Assembly (NCBI RefSeq): GCF_002924445.1
Contig: NZ_PIGG01000064.1
Span: forward strand, 62,001-126,000
Direction of reading: 5' to 3'
Length of the DNA stretch: 64,000 nt
From: Minwuia thermotolerans
Lineage (GTDB): Bacteria; Pseudomonadota; Alphaproteobacteria; Minwuiales; Minwuiaceae
In this document: positions 52,356-61,976 of the stretch, piece after piece
Layout of the letters: every line of letters begins with the position of its first letter
Position numbering within the stretch: the stretch's first letter is position 1
Program-made: the position numbers and the translations under genes
The notes under the pieces: generated by a model
Told to the model about the DNA's origin: nothing
What the model saw: the letters and a program-made list of their open reading frames with translations, nothing else
Database searches by the model: none

Positions 52356-53347
52356 GCGCGCCGCTGCTGTCGCTGGAGAATGTCAGCGTCCATTTCGAGA
52401 CCCCGATGGGCCGGCTCAGGGCCGTCGACGGCGTCGACCTGGAGCTTGGCCACGGCCGCACCGTCGGCATCGTCGGCGAATCGGGCTGCGGCAAGTCGGT
52501 GCTGTCGCGGACGATCATGGGGCTGTGGCCGTCGAATGCGCGGATTGGCCGTGACAGCCGCATCGTGCTGGACGGCCGCAACCTGCTGGAAATGCGGGAG
52601 CGGGACCTGCGGCGGATCAGGGGGCCGGAGGTCGCGATGATCTTCCAGGATCCGATGTCCTCGCTGAACCCGGTGATGACCGTCGGCCGGCAGATCTCCG
52701 AAGGGCCGATCCGGCATCTCGGCATGTCGAAGTCCGCGGCCCGCAATCTGGCGGTCGACCTTCTTCAGGCGGTGGGCATCCCGCAGCCCGAGGAGCGCGT
52801 CCACGCCTATCCGCACCAGCTCTCGGGGGGCATGCGCCAGCGCGTCGCCATCGCCATGGCGCTGGCCTGCCAGCCCAAGCTGCTGATCGCCGACGAGCCG
52901 ACGACCGCTCTCGATGTCACCGTGCAGGCGGAGATCCTCGACCTGCTGGCGCGGCAGTCCCGCGAGCGGCAGATGGCGATGATCCTGATCACTCACGATC
53001 TGGGCGTGGTCGCCGGACGGACCGACGACGTCGCGGTGATGTATGCCGGCCGGGTGGTGGAGCGGGCCGCGACGTCGGAACTGTTCGCCGACATGCGCAT
53101 GCCCTACACCGAAGCCTTGCTGCGCTCGATTCCCCGGCTGGAGGATCCGCCTCACAAGCGCCTGGAGACCGTCGGCGGCCGGCCGCCTAATCTCATCGCG
53201 CCGCCGCCCGGCTGCCGCTTCGCGCCGCGCTGTCCCTATGCCGATGAGGTCTGCCGCCAGTCGGAACCCCGGCTGGAGCGCGTCTCCAACGATCCGAACC
53301 ACATGTTCGCCTGTTTCAAGCCCCTGAAGCAGGAGGCGCCGGCATGA
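52352..53347 (+). CDS. Peptide-type ABC ATPase, DppD family, TTG start
   Basis: A 331-residue ATPase: Walker [16 protein letters not shown]-loop [15 protein letters not shown], signature [16 protein letters not shown], Walker [15 protein letters not shown], switch ITHDLGVV, and a C-terminal four-Cys region ([19 protein letters not shown]) that in this family can hold an Fe-S cluster. The start is TTG 52352, fixed by overlap with the permease stop; the first residues ([17 protein letters not shown]) match family N-termini. It overlaps the next ATPase gene by ATGA. Confidence 0.9.
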   Translation: MSAPLLSLENVSVHFETPMGRLRAVDGVDLELGHGRTVGIVGESGCGKSVLSRTIMGLWPSNARIGRDSRIVLDGRNLLEMRERDLRRIRGPEVAMIFQDPMSSLNPVMTVGRQISEGPIRHLGMSKSAARNLAVDLLQAVGIPQPEERVHAYPHQLSGGMRQRVAIAMALACQPKLLIADEPTTALDVTVQAEILDLLARQSRERQMAMILITHDLGVVAGRTDDVAVMYAGRVVERAATSELFADMRMPYTEALLRSIPRLEDPPHKRLETVGGRPPNLIAPPPGCRFAPRCPYADEVCRQSEPRLERVSNDPNHMFACFKPLKQEAPA

Positions 53348-54306
53348 CGGAGACCATGCTGGAGGTCGAGGACCTGGTGGTCGAATTCGGTCCGGTTCAG
53401 GCCGTCTCGGGGGTGAGTTTCACGCTGCGCGCGGGCGAAACGCTGGGGCTGGTCGGCGAATCGGGCTGCGGCAAGTCATCGACGGCGCGGGCGGTGATGC
53501 AATTGCCGCGCCCCACCTCGGGTTCGGTCCGGCTGCAGGGCATGGAACTGACCAGGGCCCGCGGGGAGGCGCTGCGCGCGGTCCGCCCGAAGCTGCAGAT
53601 GATCTTCCAGGATCCGGTCTCCTCCCTCAATCCGCGGCGCACGGTGCTGGAAATTGTCGCCGCGCCGCTGGAAGTGGTCGGCTGGGGCGACCGGGGTTCG
53701 CGCCGGGAAAGGGTCGTCCAGGCGCTGGAGGCGGTCGGCCTGGACTCGGAAATCTCCCTGGACCGCCGCCCGCACGAGTTCTCCGGCGGCCAGTGCCAGC
53801 GCATCTCCATCGCCAGGGCGCTGGTGCTGGACCCGGAAGTGCTGATCTGCGACGAGCCGGTTTCGGCGCTGGACGTCTCGGTGCAGGCGCAGATTCTCAA
53901 CCTGCTGCACGACATGAAGGATCGCTACAACCTGACCATGCTGTTCATCAGCCACGACCTGGCGGTGGTGAAGAACATCTGCGACCGGGTGGCGGTGATG
54001 TATCTCGGCAAGGTCGTCGAGGAGGCGGATTCGGAGGCGCTCTACCGCCATCCACGCCACCACTACACCCGCGCGCTGCTTGCGGCGGTGCCGGAACCCG
54101 ACCCCGGCGTCCGGCCCGACCCGGTCAACCTGATGTCGGGCGAACTGCCCTCGCCGATGAATCCGCCCTCGGGCTGCCGCTTCCGCACCCGCTGCCCCAG
54201 GGCAGAGCGGAAATGCGCGGACGTCGAGCCGCCGCTGGCCGAAATCGCGCCCCGCCACCGCGTCGCCTGCCATTTCCCCATTGCCGAGCCGGCCGCCGGC
54301 GCGTAG
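53344..54306 (+). CDS. Peptide-type ABC ATPase, DppF family
   Basis: A 320-residue ATPase: Walker [16 protein letters not shown]-loop [15 protein letters not shown], signature [15 protein letters not shown], Walker [15 protein letters not shown], switch ISHDLAVVK, and the C-terminal [20 protein letters not shown] cysteine region. With the DppD-type subunit it forms the heterodimeric motor. It ends the ABC operon, 29 bases before hisI. Confidence 0.9.
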   Translation: MTETMLEVEDLVVEFGPVQAVSGVSFTLRAGETLGLVGESGCGKSSTARAVMQLPRPTSGSVRLQGMELTRARGEALRAVRPKLQMIFQDPVSSLNPRRTVLEIVAAPLEVVGWGDRGSRRERVVQALEAVGLDSEISLDRRPHEFSGGQCQRISIARALVLDPEVLICDEPVSALDVSVQAQILNLLHDMKDRYNLTMLFISHDLAVVKNICDRVAVMYLGKVVEEADSEALYRHPRHHYTRALLAAVPEPDPGVRPDPVNLMSGELPSPMNPPSGCRFRTRCPRAERKCADVEPPLAEIAPRHRVACHFPIAEPAAGA

Positions 54307-54335
54307 GTCTCCGCCCATCCGGACGGAGGCGCAAC

Positions 54336-54707
54336 ATGACGGAAAAGCCGGGTTTCATCGACGAGATCGCGTTCAACGACGACGGCCTGGTGCCGGCGAT
54401 CGCCCAGCAGCACGACACCGGCGAGGTGCTGATGATGGCATGGATGAATGCCGCGTCCATCGCCGAGACGCTGGCCACCGGCCGGGTCTGCTACTGGTCG
54501 CGTTCGCGGCGCTCGTTCTGGCGCAAGGGCGAGAGTTCGGGCCATGTGCAGCGCCTGGTCGAATTGCGCTACGACTGCGACGGGGACACGCTGCTGTTGC
54601 TGGTCGATCAGACCGGCCCGGCCTGCCACACCGACCGCCGGAGCTGTTTCTACCGCGCCGTGCGCGGCGGGGAGACGGTGGAAATCATGGCGCCGGAGCA
54701 GCCCTGA
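54336..54707 (+). CDS. hisI: Phosphoribosyl-AMP cyclohydrolase
   Basis: A 123-residue stand-alone HisI, third step of histidine synthesis. Characteristic stretches are [70 protein letters not shown], with the metal-binding DCDGD and cysteines. There is no fused HisE domain, as is usual in alphaproteobacteria. GGAGG lies 6 bases before the ATG at 54336. No other his genes are near. Confidence 0.95.
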   Translation: MTEKPGFIDEIAFNDDGLVPAIAQQHDTGEVLMMAWMNAASIAETLATGRVCYWSRSRRSFWRKGESSGHVQRLVELRYDCDGDTLLLLVDQTGPACHTDRRSCFYRAVRGGETVEIMAPEQP

Positions 54708-54714
54708 TCCACGC

Positions 54715-56517
54715 CTACTGCGCCGCCGCGTCGACCCGGCGCTCGGCCGGCAGGAACAACGTGACCGTCGAGCCCCGGCCGGGCTCCGAGCGGAACTCGA
54801 TGCGTCCGCCATGCAGTTCGATCAACTGCTTGACCAGATAGAGCCCGAGGCCGGTCCCTTCCTGCTCGTGACGGTTGATCACGGATTCGACCTGCCCGAA
54901 CGGCTGGAGAATCCTTGGGATGTCGGCGGCGGCGACGCCGATGCCGCGATCGGCGACCGCGATGGCCACCTCGCCGCTGTCCGTCAACTGGGTGCTGATG
55001 CGGATGTCGGACGGCGTGCGGCTGAACTTGATGGCGTTGCCGACCAGGTTGATGACCATCTGCTTCACCGTCCGCTGGTCCGCGACGACGGGCGGAACCT
55101 GGGGGTCGAAGTCGGTGACCAGCCGCAGGTGCTTGCGGTCGGCGCGCTCGTGCAGCATCCGCACGACCGAGCGGACCGGCTCGGTCAGGTCGACGATGCT
55201 CTCCTGCAGCTCGAAATAGCCTGCCTGCATCTTCGACAGGTCGAGGATCTCGTTGATGATCTCAAGCAGGTGGGCGCCGCTGGCGTGGATATCGCTGGCG
55301 TGCTTGCGGTAGCGCGGATCGGGCAGGGGACCGAAACCTTCGTCCATGAACAGTTCGGCGAACCCGAGAATGGCGTTCAGCGGCGTGCGGAGTTCATGAC
55401 TCATCAGCGCCAGGAACTCCGACTTGGCGCGGTCGGCCGCTTCCGCTTCCACCTTGGCGCGGACCAGTTCCGTCTCGTTCTGCTTCATCGCAGTCAGGTC
55501 GACCACGGTGGATACCATGCCGCCACGGCTGGTGCGGTTGTGGTACACGCCGACCCAGCGGCCGTCGGCCATCTCCTCCACCTGTGCCGAGCCCGGACCG
55601 CTGCGCGCGGCCATCGTCTCCTCGATCCAGGACGTGCGGCTGACCTCGCCTTCCTCCACCCGCCGGGGCAGGGCGGCGTGGCGCAGCATGTCGACAAAGG
55701 CCGTGCCCGGCTTCATCCGCTCGTGGTCGATACCCAGAAAGTCGGCGAAGCGGTCGTTGGCGACGACCATGCGGTCGTCCTCGTCGAACTGGGCGAATCC
55801 CTCGGAACTGTGCGCGATGGCGTCGAGCAGGCTCATGCGGGCCTCGGACAGTTCCGTCAGCAACTCGTCGTTGGCAACCCTCGCGCGGATCGAATCGACG
55901 AAGGAGATATAGACGCTGCGCGCCATCACCAGCAGGACCGGAATGAACAGCAGGTTCATCGCCGTCAGCATCAGGTAGATGGCGTCGCCGATCAGTGCGA
56001 ACCGGATCGCCACCGGCAGCACGCAGCCCACCGTGAAGCCGATGGCCGCCAGCGGCACCACCGACAGCACCGTGGCCCCGCCCGCGCCCATGCCGGCGAC
56101 GATGAGGCCGATGATGACCTGTTCGGGGACGGGCGCCTCCGGAATCAGGATGGCGGCCCCTCCGCCCCATAGCAGGCCCTGCACCGCCGCGATCCTGGCC
56201 AGGCGGCGCGGCCCGCGGTCGCTGACATAGTCCGGCGTCTGCGAAAGGCGCCGCGTGCGCCATTGCAGGTAGCCGATCCCGGAGAGCACCGTGAGCATGC
56301 CCGCCCAGGCGATGGCGATTTCCCGGTCCTGCGCGTCGGCGCCGATGGCGGCCGTCAGGATGGCGTTGACGGCGACGGCCAGGAACATCAGCGGCGCGCG
56401 GCGGACGATAACCGCCATCTGCTGGACGCGGATCTGCACGGCCTCGGGCGACTCGCCTCGATCGTGCGCCACCCAGAATGTGCTCAATCCGGCCATTCGC
56501 GATCCCGGTCCTCCCAT
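54715..56517 (-). CDS. Orphan PAS-containing sensor histidine kinase
   Basis: A 600-residue kinase: five to six transmembrane helices in residues 38-205, a coiled segment, a PAS domain (SLLDAIAHSSEGFAQFDEDDRMVVANDRFADFLGI...WVGVYHNRTSRGGMVSTVVDLTAMK), H-box LALMSHELRTPLNAILGFAELF, N-box INLVGNAIKFS, G1 VADRGIGV and G2 GTGLGLYLVKQLIELHGG. No response regulator lies beside it, so its partner is elsewhere. The start may be ATG 56517 or ATG 56496. The signal is unknown. Confidence 0.88.
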   Translation of the reverse strand: MGGPGSRMAGLSTFWVAHDRGESPEAVQIRVQQMAVIVRRAPLMFLAVAVNAILTAAIGADAQDREIAIAWAGMLTVLSGIGYLQWRTRRLSQTPDYVSDRGPRRLARIAAVQGLLWGGGAAILIPEAPVPEQVIIGLIVAGMGAGGATVLSVVPLAAIGFTVGCVLPVAIRFALIGDAIYLMLTAMNLLFIPVLLVMARSVYISFVDSIRARVANDELLTELSEARMSLLDAIAHSSEGFAQFDEDDRMVVANDRFADFLGIDHERMKPGTAFVDMLRHAALPRRVEEGEVSRTSWIEETMAARSGPGSAQVEEMADGRWVGVYHNRTSRGGMVSTVVDLTAMKQNETELVRAKVEAEAADRAKSEFLALMSHELRTPLNAILGFAELFMDEGFGPLPDPRYRKHASDIHASGAHLLEIINEILDLSKMQAGYFELQESIVDLTEPVRSVVRMLHERADRKHLRLVTDFDPQVPPVVADQRTVKQMVINLVGNAIKFSRTPSDIRISTQLTDSGEVAIAVADRGIGVAAADIPRILQPFGQVESVINRHEQEGTGLGLYLVKQLIELHGGRIEFRSEPGRGSTVTLFLPAERRVDAAAQ

Positions 56518-56659
56518 GCTGTTTCCGATCCTAACAGCAATTTCGCATGCGCTAGGTCACCGCCTGCAGCCGATATCGTCTTCCTTCGCCGTGGCGGAGG
56601 CCAGTGCGAGTTCCTATGGTGCTGCGCGCAACGGGTGCAGAGTACGGTGGGAAGTTCGC

Positions 56660-57934
56660 ATGGGTGCCAGGGAAGTGGACAGGGCCTGTCTGCTGAGGCT
56701 GTTCGAGGCTGCGGTCGATCGTGCGCGGCCGGCGAACTGCCTTGGCGGTCACCTGCCATCGCCGGGGGACGGACGGACCGTGGTCGTGGGCGCGGGCAAG
56801 GCCGCGGGCGCCATGGCGGAGGCATTCGAGGCCGCATGGCACGGCGACGTGGAGGGACTGGTTGTCACCCGCGACGGCTACGCCCGCCCGACCCGCCATA
56901 TCCGGGTGGTCGAAGCCGCACATCCGGTCCCGGACGAGCGGGGTCTGACGGCGGCGCGCGAGATACTCGATCTGGTCACCGGCCTGGGCCCCGAGGACCA
57001 GGTCATCTGCCTGCTGTCCGGCGGCGGTTCCGCCTTGCTGACCTGCCCGGTGGAAGGCGTCAGCCTGGCGGCCAAGCAGCAGGTCACGCGGGAGCTGCTC
57101 CGCTGCGGCGCCCCGATCGGGGAGATCAACACCGTCCGCCGCCGGCTTTCGGCCATCAAGGGCGGCGGTCTGGCCCGCGCCGCGGCGCCGGCGAAGGTCG
57201 TCACCCTGGCGATCTCGGACGTGGTCGGCGACGATCCGGCGGTGATCGCGTCGGGACCCACCGTACCCGACCCGACCTCCCCGGCCGATGCGCTGGCGGT
57301 GCTGGCGAAATACGGGATAGAGGCGCCAGCCGAGGTGCGCCGTCATCTCGAGGCGTCGTCCGACGCGCCCGATGGCGTCTTCCCACTGACCGACTACCGC
57401 CTGATCGCGCGGCCCCGCGATGCTCTGGATGCCGCGAAGGCGCTGGCCGAAGCCGAAGGGCTGCGGGTGATCGATCTGGGTGACACGCTGGAAGGGGAAG
57501 CCCGCGACGTCGCCCCCGGCCACGCCGACATGGCGCGCAGACTTCAGCACGAACCGGGCGACAGCCTCATCCTCTCGGGCGGCGAGCTGACGGTCACGGT
57601 GCGGAACGCCGAGGGGCTCGGCGGCCCGAACCGTGAATACGCCATGGCGCTGGCCCTGGCGCTGGATGGCGCAGGCGGGATAAGCGCGCTCGCCGCCGAT
57701 ACCGACGGCGTAGACGGGGCCGGCGAAGCCGCCGGAGCGATCGTCGATCCGTCGACCCGGTTCCGGGCGCGGGAAGCCGGAATCGATCTCGGCCGGGCGC
57801 TGGCGGACAACGACACGCACCGGGCCTTCGAACGGCTGGGCGATCTTGTCGCAACCGGCCCGACATTCACCAACGTCAACGACTTCCGTGCGATCATCAT
57901 TCGTTCAAGAGCGGGAAAGTTCCATGCACCGTAA
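56660..57934 (+). CDS. Glycerate 2-kinase (MOFRL/GckA-TtuD family)
   Basis: A 424-residue glycerate kinase: VVVGAGKAAGAMAEAFEAAW, LLSGGGSALLTCPVEGVSLAAKQQVTRELL, GEINTVRRRLSAIKGGGLA, ISDVVGDDPAVIASGPTVPDP, and C-terminal LSGGELTVTVRNAEGLGGPNREYAMALAL...AADTDGVDG (MOFRL part). It phosphorylates D-glycerate to 2-phosphoglycerate, which pyruvate kinase, 11 bases overlapping downstream, uses after enolase. The start at ATG 56660 fits the family; the frame is open to 56291 but overlaps the divergent kinase gene. Confidence 0.9.
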   Translation: MGAREVDRACLLRLFEAAVDRARPANCLGGHLPSPGDGRTVVVGAGKAAGAMAEAFEAAWHGDVEGLVVTRDGYARPTRHIRVVEAAHPVPDERGLTAAREILDLVTGLGPEDQVICLLSGGGSALLTCPVEGVSLAAKQQVTRELLRCGAPIGEINTVRRRLSAIKGGGLARAAAPAKVVTLAISDVVGDDPAVIASGPTVPDPTSPADALAVLAKYGIEAPAEVRRHLEASSDAPDGVFPLTDYRLIARPRDALDAAKALAEAEGLRVIDLGDTLEGEARDVAPGHADMARRLQHEPGDSLILSGGELTVTVRNAEGLGGPNREYAMALALALDGAGGISALAADTDGVDGAGEAAGAIVDPSTRFRAREAGIDLGRALADNDTHRAFERLGDLVATGPTFTNVNDFRAIIIRSRAGKFHAP

Positions 57935-59342
57935 CCGCCAGACCAAGATCCTCGCCACGCTGGGGCCCGGCACCTCGACGGCGGCGCGCATCGCCAGCCT
58001 GTTCGACGCCGGCGTTGATGTCTTCCGCTTCAATTTCAGCCATGGCAGCCATGCCGATCATCGGCGGCGGCACCGCGTCGTGCGCGCGCTGGAGGAGGCG
58101 CGGGGTCATCCCATCGGCATCCTGGCTGACCTGCAGGGGCCCAAGCTCAGGATCGGCGAGTTCCAGCATGATGGCATCGAGCTGAAGCGCGGCCGCAAGC
58201 TGCGTCTCGATCTGGATGAGGCCAAGGGCGACGAAAAGCGGGTGCAGCTTCCCCATCCCGAGATCTTCAAGGTGCTGGAGAAGGGATCGCACCTGCTGCT
58301 GGACGACGGCCGGGTGCGGCTGAAGGTGCTGGACTGCGATGGCAAGTCGGCCGAAACCGAGGTGCTGCAGGGCTCGAAGCTCTCCAACCACAAGGGCGTC
58401 AACGTGCCTGACGTCGTGTTGCCCCTGGCGGCGCTGTCGGACAAGGACCGCAGGGACCTGGAGTTCGCGATCTCACTGGGCGTCGACTGGCTGGCGCTGA
58501 GCTTCGTGCAACGTCCCGAGGATGTGGCCGAGGCGCGCAAGCTGGCCGGCGGGCAGGCCCTGGTCATGGCCAAGATTGAGAAGCCGTCGGCCGTCGAGCA
58601 CTTTCAGGAAATCCTCGACCTCTCCGACGGCGTCATGATCGCGCGCGGCGACCTGGGCGTGGAAACGCCGGTGGAGCGTGTGCCGGTGCTCCAGAAGTCT
58701 CTGGTGCGCCAGGCCCGGGCCGCTGGCAAGACCGTGGTGGTGGCGACCCAGATGCTCGAATCCATGATCAGCAGCCCGTTTCCGACCCGGGCCGAGGTTT
58801 CCGACGTCGCGACCGCCGTCTATGACGGCGCCGATGCGGTGATGCTGTCAGCCGAGACGGCGGTGGGCGAGTTCCCCGTCGAGGCGGTCACCACGATGAA
58901 CGACGTCATCCAGGCGACCGAGAACGACGTCCACTACCGCACCATGATGGAGGCCGACCGCGCAGTGCCGGAGGCGACCGCCGCCGACGCCATCACCGCC
59001 GCCGCCCGCCAGGTCGCGGAGACCGTCAATGCCGCGGCCATCGTCACCTACACCACATCCGGCTCGACCTCGTTCCGCGCTGCCCGGGAACGCCCGGCCA
59101 AGCCGATCCTCTGCCTGACGCCCAGGCTGGAGACCTCCCGGCGGCTGGCGCTGGCCTGGGGCGTCAGGCCGGTCCTGACGGAGGACGCGCGCGATTTCGC
59201 CGACATGGTCGACCGCGCCTGCCGCATCGCGAAGCGGGAGAAACTGGCCGAATCCGGCCAGCGCCTGGTGATCACGGCGGGCGTGCCCTTCGGGACGCCG
59301 GGGGCGACGAATATCCTTCGCATCGCCTGGGTGGAAGGTTAG
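57924..59342 (+). CDS. pyk: Pyruvate kinase
   Basis: A 472-residue enzyme converting phosphoenolpyruvate and ADP to pyruvate and ATP. Hallmarks are RQTKILATLGPGTSTAARIASLFDAGVDVFRFNFSHG, GILADLQGPKLRIGEF, the active-site lysine in LVMAKIEKPSAVEHFQEI, DGVMIARGDLGVETPVERVP and ATQMLESMISSPFPTRAEVSDVATAVYDGADAVMLSAETA. It overlaps the end of the glycerate kinase gene by 11 bases, and the start is supported by GGGAAAG just upstream. The pair channels glycerate to pyruvate. Confidence 0.95.
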   Translation: MHRNRQTKILATLGPGTSTAARIASLFDAGVDVFRFNFSHGSHADHRRRHRVVRALEEARGHPIGILADLQGPKLRIGEFQHDGIELKRGRKLRLDLDEAKGDEKRVQLPHPEIFKVLEKGSHLLLDDGRVRLKVLDCDGKSAETEVLQGSKLSNHKGVNVPDVVLPLAALSDKDRRDLEFAISLGVDWLALSFVQRPEDVAEARKLAGGQALVMAKIEKPSAVEHFQEILDLSDGVMIARGDLGVETPVERVPVLQKSLVRQARAAGKTVVVATQMLESMISSPFPTRAEVSDVATAVYDGADAVMLSAETAVGEFPVEAVTTMNDVIQATENDVHYRTMMEADRAVPEATAADAITAAARQVAETVNAAAIVTYTTSGSTSFRAARERPAKPILCLTPRLETSRRLALAWGVRPVLTEDARDFADMVDRACRIAKREKLAESGQRLVITAGVPFGTPGATNILRIAWVEG

Positions 59343-59374
59343 ACAGGGCGCGTAGCCATTCACCTGGGGAGGAA

Positions 59375-60145
59375 ATGATGGGCTGGAAATTCTGCGAGAT
59401 CGAGAAACGGGGACCGGTCGCGGTCGTCACCATGGACCGGGGCGAGAAGCTCAACGCCTTCAACCCGCCGCTGATCCGGGAAATGACCGAGGTGGCGAAG
59501 AGCTTCCATGACGATCAGGAGACGCAGGCGGTCGTGCTCGCCGGCAACGACAAGTACTTCTCGTCCGGCGCAGACCTGACGGACACGGAGATGTGGCAGA
59601 CCGAGGGGATGACGGACGTGCAGATCCGCGACCGCTTCTTCCTCGGCGGCAAGATGTGCGACGCCTGGGAGACTATGCCGCAGATCACGGTCGCGGCGAT
59701 GGAAGGCCTCGCCGTCGGCGCCGGCCTCGCCCTGCCGCTGGCGATGGATTGGCGGGTGATGGGCAAGTCCTGCTACTTCTACGTGCCCGAGATCAAGATC
59801 GGCCTGAACCTGCAGTGGAACGCGCAGCCGCGGCTGACGCGCCTGGTGGGGCCGGCCCGGGCCAAGCGCATCATCATCCTCTGCGAGCGGATGCAGTCGG
59901 ATCAGGCGCTCGACTGGGGCCTGGTCGACGAGGTCGCCGAGGACGGCAAGGCGAAGGACAAGGCGATCGAACTGGCCGAGCGCGCCGCCTCCATGCCGGC
60001 CGTCGCCGTGCGCATGGTCAAGGAGGCGGTCAACAACACCGCCAATGCGCTGAACAAGACCGCAAGCTATGCCGATGCCGACCAGAGCTGGCTCGCCGGG
60101 GGGCTCTCGGCGGCGCGGGCCGCGCGCGACGACTTCGCGAAGTGA
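59375..60145 (+). CDS. Crotonase-fold protein, one hydratase glutamate missing
   Basis: A 256-residue enoyl-CoA hydratase/isomerase-family protein: VVTMDRGEKLNAFNPPLIREM, oxyanion-hole segments YFSSGADLTD and EGLAVGAGLALPLAMD, then YVPEIKIGLNLQWNAQPRLTRLVGPARAKRIIILCERM. The first catalytic Glu (PEI) is present, but the second, expected in the following helix, aligns with Arg, and the usual GAGGTQ turn is replaced. It may therefore be an isomerase or another crotonase rather than a hydratase. It overlaps the AtuA gene by GTGA. Confidence 0.82.
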   Translation: MMGWKFCEIEKRGPVAVVTMDRGEKLNAFNPPLIREMTEVAKSFHDDQETQAVVLAGNDKYFSSGADLTDTEMWQTEGMTDVQIRDRFFLGGKMCDAWETMPQITVAAMEGLAVGAGLALPLAMDWRVMGKSCYFYVPEIKIGLNLQWNAQPRLTRLVGPARAKRIIILCERMQSDQALDWGLVDEVAEDGKAKDKAIELAERAASMPAVAVRMVKEAVNNTANALNKTASYADADQSWLAGGLSAARAARDDFAK

Positions 60146-61470
60146 CCGGGGGCGCCGTCCGGATCGGCTGCGGCGCGGGGTTCTCCGCCGACCGGCTGGA
60201 CGGCGCCGTCGATCTCGCCCGTGACGGCCGGCTCGATGCGCTGGTCTTCGAATGCGTGGGCGAGCGGACGCTGGCCTTCGGCCATCGCGACCGCAGGCTG
60301 GATCCGGCGAAGGGTTTCAACCCGCAGCTCGAAGCCCGGCTGAAGGCCGTCTGGCCGCTCTGCATCGCTGGCGGCTGCACCATCGTCACCAACATGGGCG
60401 TCGCCAATCCGCGCCGCGCGGCCGAGGTCGCCATGGCGCTTGGCGTCGACGGCGGCCGCACCGCCGCGGTGCTGGGCGATGATGTCACCGCGCTGATCGG
60501 GCCGGAGACGCCGCTGGACGGCGGCCGGCTGAGCGTCGCCGACGTTGACCGGGAACTGTTCGGCGCCAACGCCTATCTCGGTTCCGACGCCCTGCTGCCG
60601 GCGCTGGAAGCCGGCGTCTCGCTGGTGATCGGTGGGCGCATCGCCGATCCGGCGCTGTTCCTCTCGGTGCTGCGCCACAGCTTCGGCTGGGCGGCGGACG
60701 ACTGGCCGCTGTTGGGCGCAGGCACCCTGGTCGGGCACCTGCTGGAATGCGGCGCCCAGGTCACGGGCGGCTATTTCGCCGATCCCGGCCACAAGGAGGT
60801 GCCCGGCCTCGCCCGGGTCGGCTACCCGCTGGCCGAGGTCGCCGCCGACGGCACGTTCGAACTGACCAAGCTGCCGGACGCGGGCGGCATGGTCACGGCG
60901 GCGACCGTCAGGGAACAGCTTCTCTACGAGGTCCATGACCCGGGGCGCTACCTGACGCCGGACGTGACCGCCGACTTCTCGGGCGTGCATCTCGATGACC
61001 GGGGCGGCGACGTTGTGGCGCTCTCCGGCGCGGACGGAACCGCCCGGCCGGAGACGCTGAAGGTCACCGTCGCCTTCGACGGCGGCTTCCTGGCCGAGGG
61101 TGAGGTCTCCTATGCCGGCCGCGGCGCCGCCGGCCGGGCCCGGCTGGCCGGCGAGGTGGCGGAGGAACGGCTCCGCCGCGTGCACGGCTTCACCGAGGAA
61201 CTGCGCCTCGACCTGATCGGGGTGCAGTCACTGCACCGGCATCACGACCATGGCGTCGCGCCCGAGGGGACCGATGTGCGTCTCCGCGTTGCCGGCCGCT
61301 TCCGCGAGCGCGAACGGGCGGAAATGCTGCTCTGGGAGGTTGAATCGCTGCTCTGCTGCGGCCCGGCGGGCGGCGGCGGCTTCCGCGGGCGGGTCACGCC
61401 GTCGGTCGTCACCCACGACGCCTTCCTGCCGCGCTCCGACGTGCCCACGCGCGTGGAGGTGTTCGGGTGA
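60142..61470 (+). CDS. AtuA-family (DUF1446) protein
   Basis: A 442-residue protein starting at GTG 60142 that matches the AtuA/DUF1446 family: VRIGCGAGFSADRLDGAVDLARDGRLDALVFECVGERTLAF, GFNPQLEARLKAVWPLCIAGGCTIVTNMGVANPRRAAE, VIGGRIADPALFLSVLRHSFGW, LECGAQVTGGYFADPGHKEV, KLPDAGGMVTAATVREQLLYEVHDPGRYLTPDV. AtuA belongs to the acyclic terpene utilisation cluster of Pseudomonas, where its reaction is unknown. Here it is coupled to a crotonase and followed by its usual small partner. Confidence 0.85.
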   Translation: MTGGAVRIGCGAGFSADRLDGAVDLARDGRLDALVFECVGERTLAFGHRDRRLDPAKGFNPQLEARLKAVWPLCIAGGCTIVTNMGVANPRRAAEVAMALGVDGGRTAAVLGDDVTALIGPETPLDGGRLSVADVDRELFGANAYLGSDALLPALEAGVSLVIGGRIADPALFLSVLRHSFGWAADDWPLLGAGTLVGHLLECGAQVTGGYFADPGHKEVPGLARVGYPLAEVAADGTFELTKLPDAGGMVTAATVREQLLYEVHDPGRYLTPDVTADFSGVHLDDRGGDVVALSGADGTARPETLKVTVAFDGGFLAEGEVSYAGRGAAGRARLAGEVAEERLRRVHGFTEELRLDLIGVQSLHRHHDHGVAPEGTDVRLRVAGRFRERERAEMLLWEVESLLCCGPAGGGGFRGRVTPSVVTHDAFLPRSDVPTRVEVFG

Positions 61471-61497
61471 GCGTCCCGCAATTCTTTCCCGGCGCCC

Positions 61498-61559
61498 CTG
61501 GACTTGATCCAAGGGTCCAGCGAACACAAAGACTGGGTCCTGGGGTCGAGCCCCAGGAC
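61498..61559. repeat. Pair of intergenic palindromes (REP-like)
   Basis: Within the 121-base gap between the AtuA gene and its small partner are two dyads: CTGGAC/GTCCAG (61498-61503 with 61515-61520), whose 17-base interval includes TTGATCCAAG, and a perfect 9-bp stem GTCCTGGGG/CCCCAGGAC (61537-61545 with 61551-61559, loop TCGAG). The ggacttgatcc and gggtcgagcccc words resemble the dispersed palindromic elements common between alphaproteobacterial genes. Only this one copy is in the window. Confidence 0.6.
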
Positions 61560-61591
61560 GCCGTGTCATTTGCCATCCCGGTGCGGACCCG

Positions 61592-61915
61592 ATGACCCGC
61601 CGGATCGAACTGCGCGAGATCGCTCACGCCCGCGCGGGCGACAAGGGCGACACCTCCAACATCTCGCTCTGGGTGTTCGACCCCGCCGACTGGGGACTGG
61701 TCCGCGGCCAGGTCACCGCCGAGGCGGTGAAGGCCCATTTCGGCGCTCAGGTGAAGGGACGCGTCACGCGTTACGAACTGCCTCACCTGCACGGCCTGAA
61801 CTTCGTTCTCGAAGGCGCGCTGGACGGCGGCGTCAACGGCTCGCTGAACCTTGACGGCCACGGCAAGAGCTGGAGCGCGATCCTGCTCGCGCTCGAGATC
61901 GAGGTGGATCAATAG
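61592..61915 (+). CDS. AtuA-like small partner protein
   Basis: A 107-residue protein matching the small domain that accompanies or is fused to AtuA: ELREIAHARAGDKGDTSNISLWVFDPADWGLVRGQVTAEAVKAHFG...VTRYELPHLHGLNFVLEGALDGGVNGSLNLDGHGKSWSAILLALEIEV. The HARAGDKGDTSNIS and LDGHGKS segments are its hallmarks. The reaction is unknown; co-occurrence implies a complex with AtuA. It is separated from AtuA by a palindromic repeat element rather than directly abutting it. Confidence 0.82.
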   Translation: MTRRIELREIAHARAGDKGDTSNISLWVFDPADWGLVRGQVTAEAVKAHFGAQVKGRVTRYELPHLHGLNFVLEGALDGGVNGSLNLDGHGKSWSAILLALEIEVDQ

Positions 61916-61976
61916 GCTTGCGGCCCGCGCCGGCATCTGCATTCAGTCGGATGACCGCATCAACGGAGCCCCGCCC

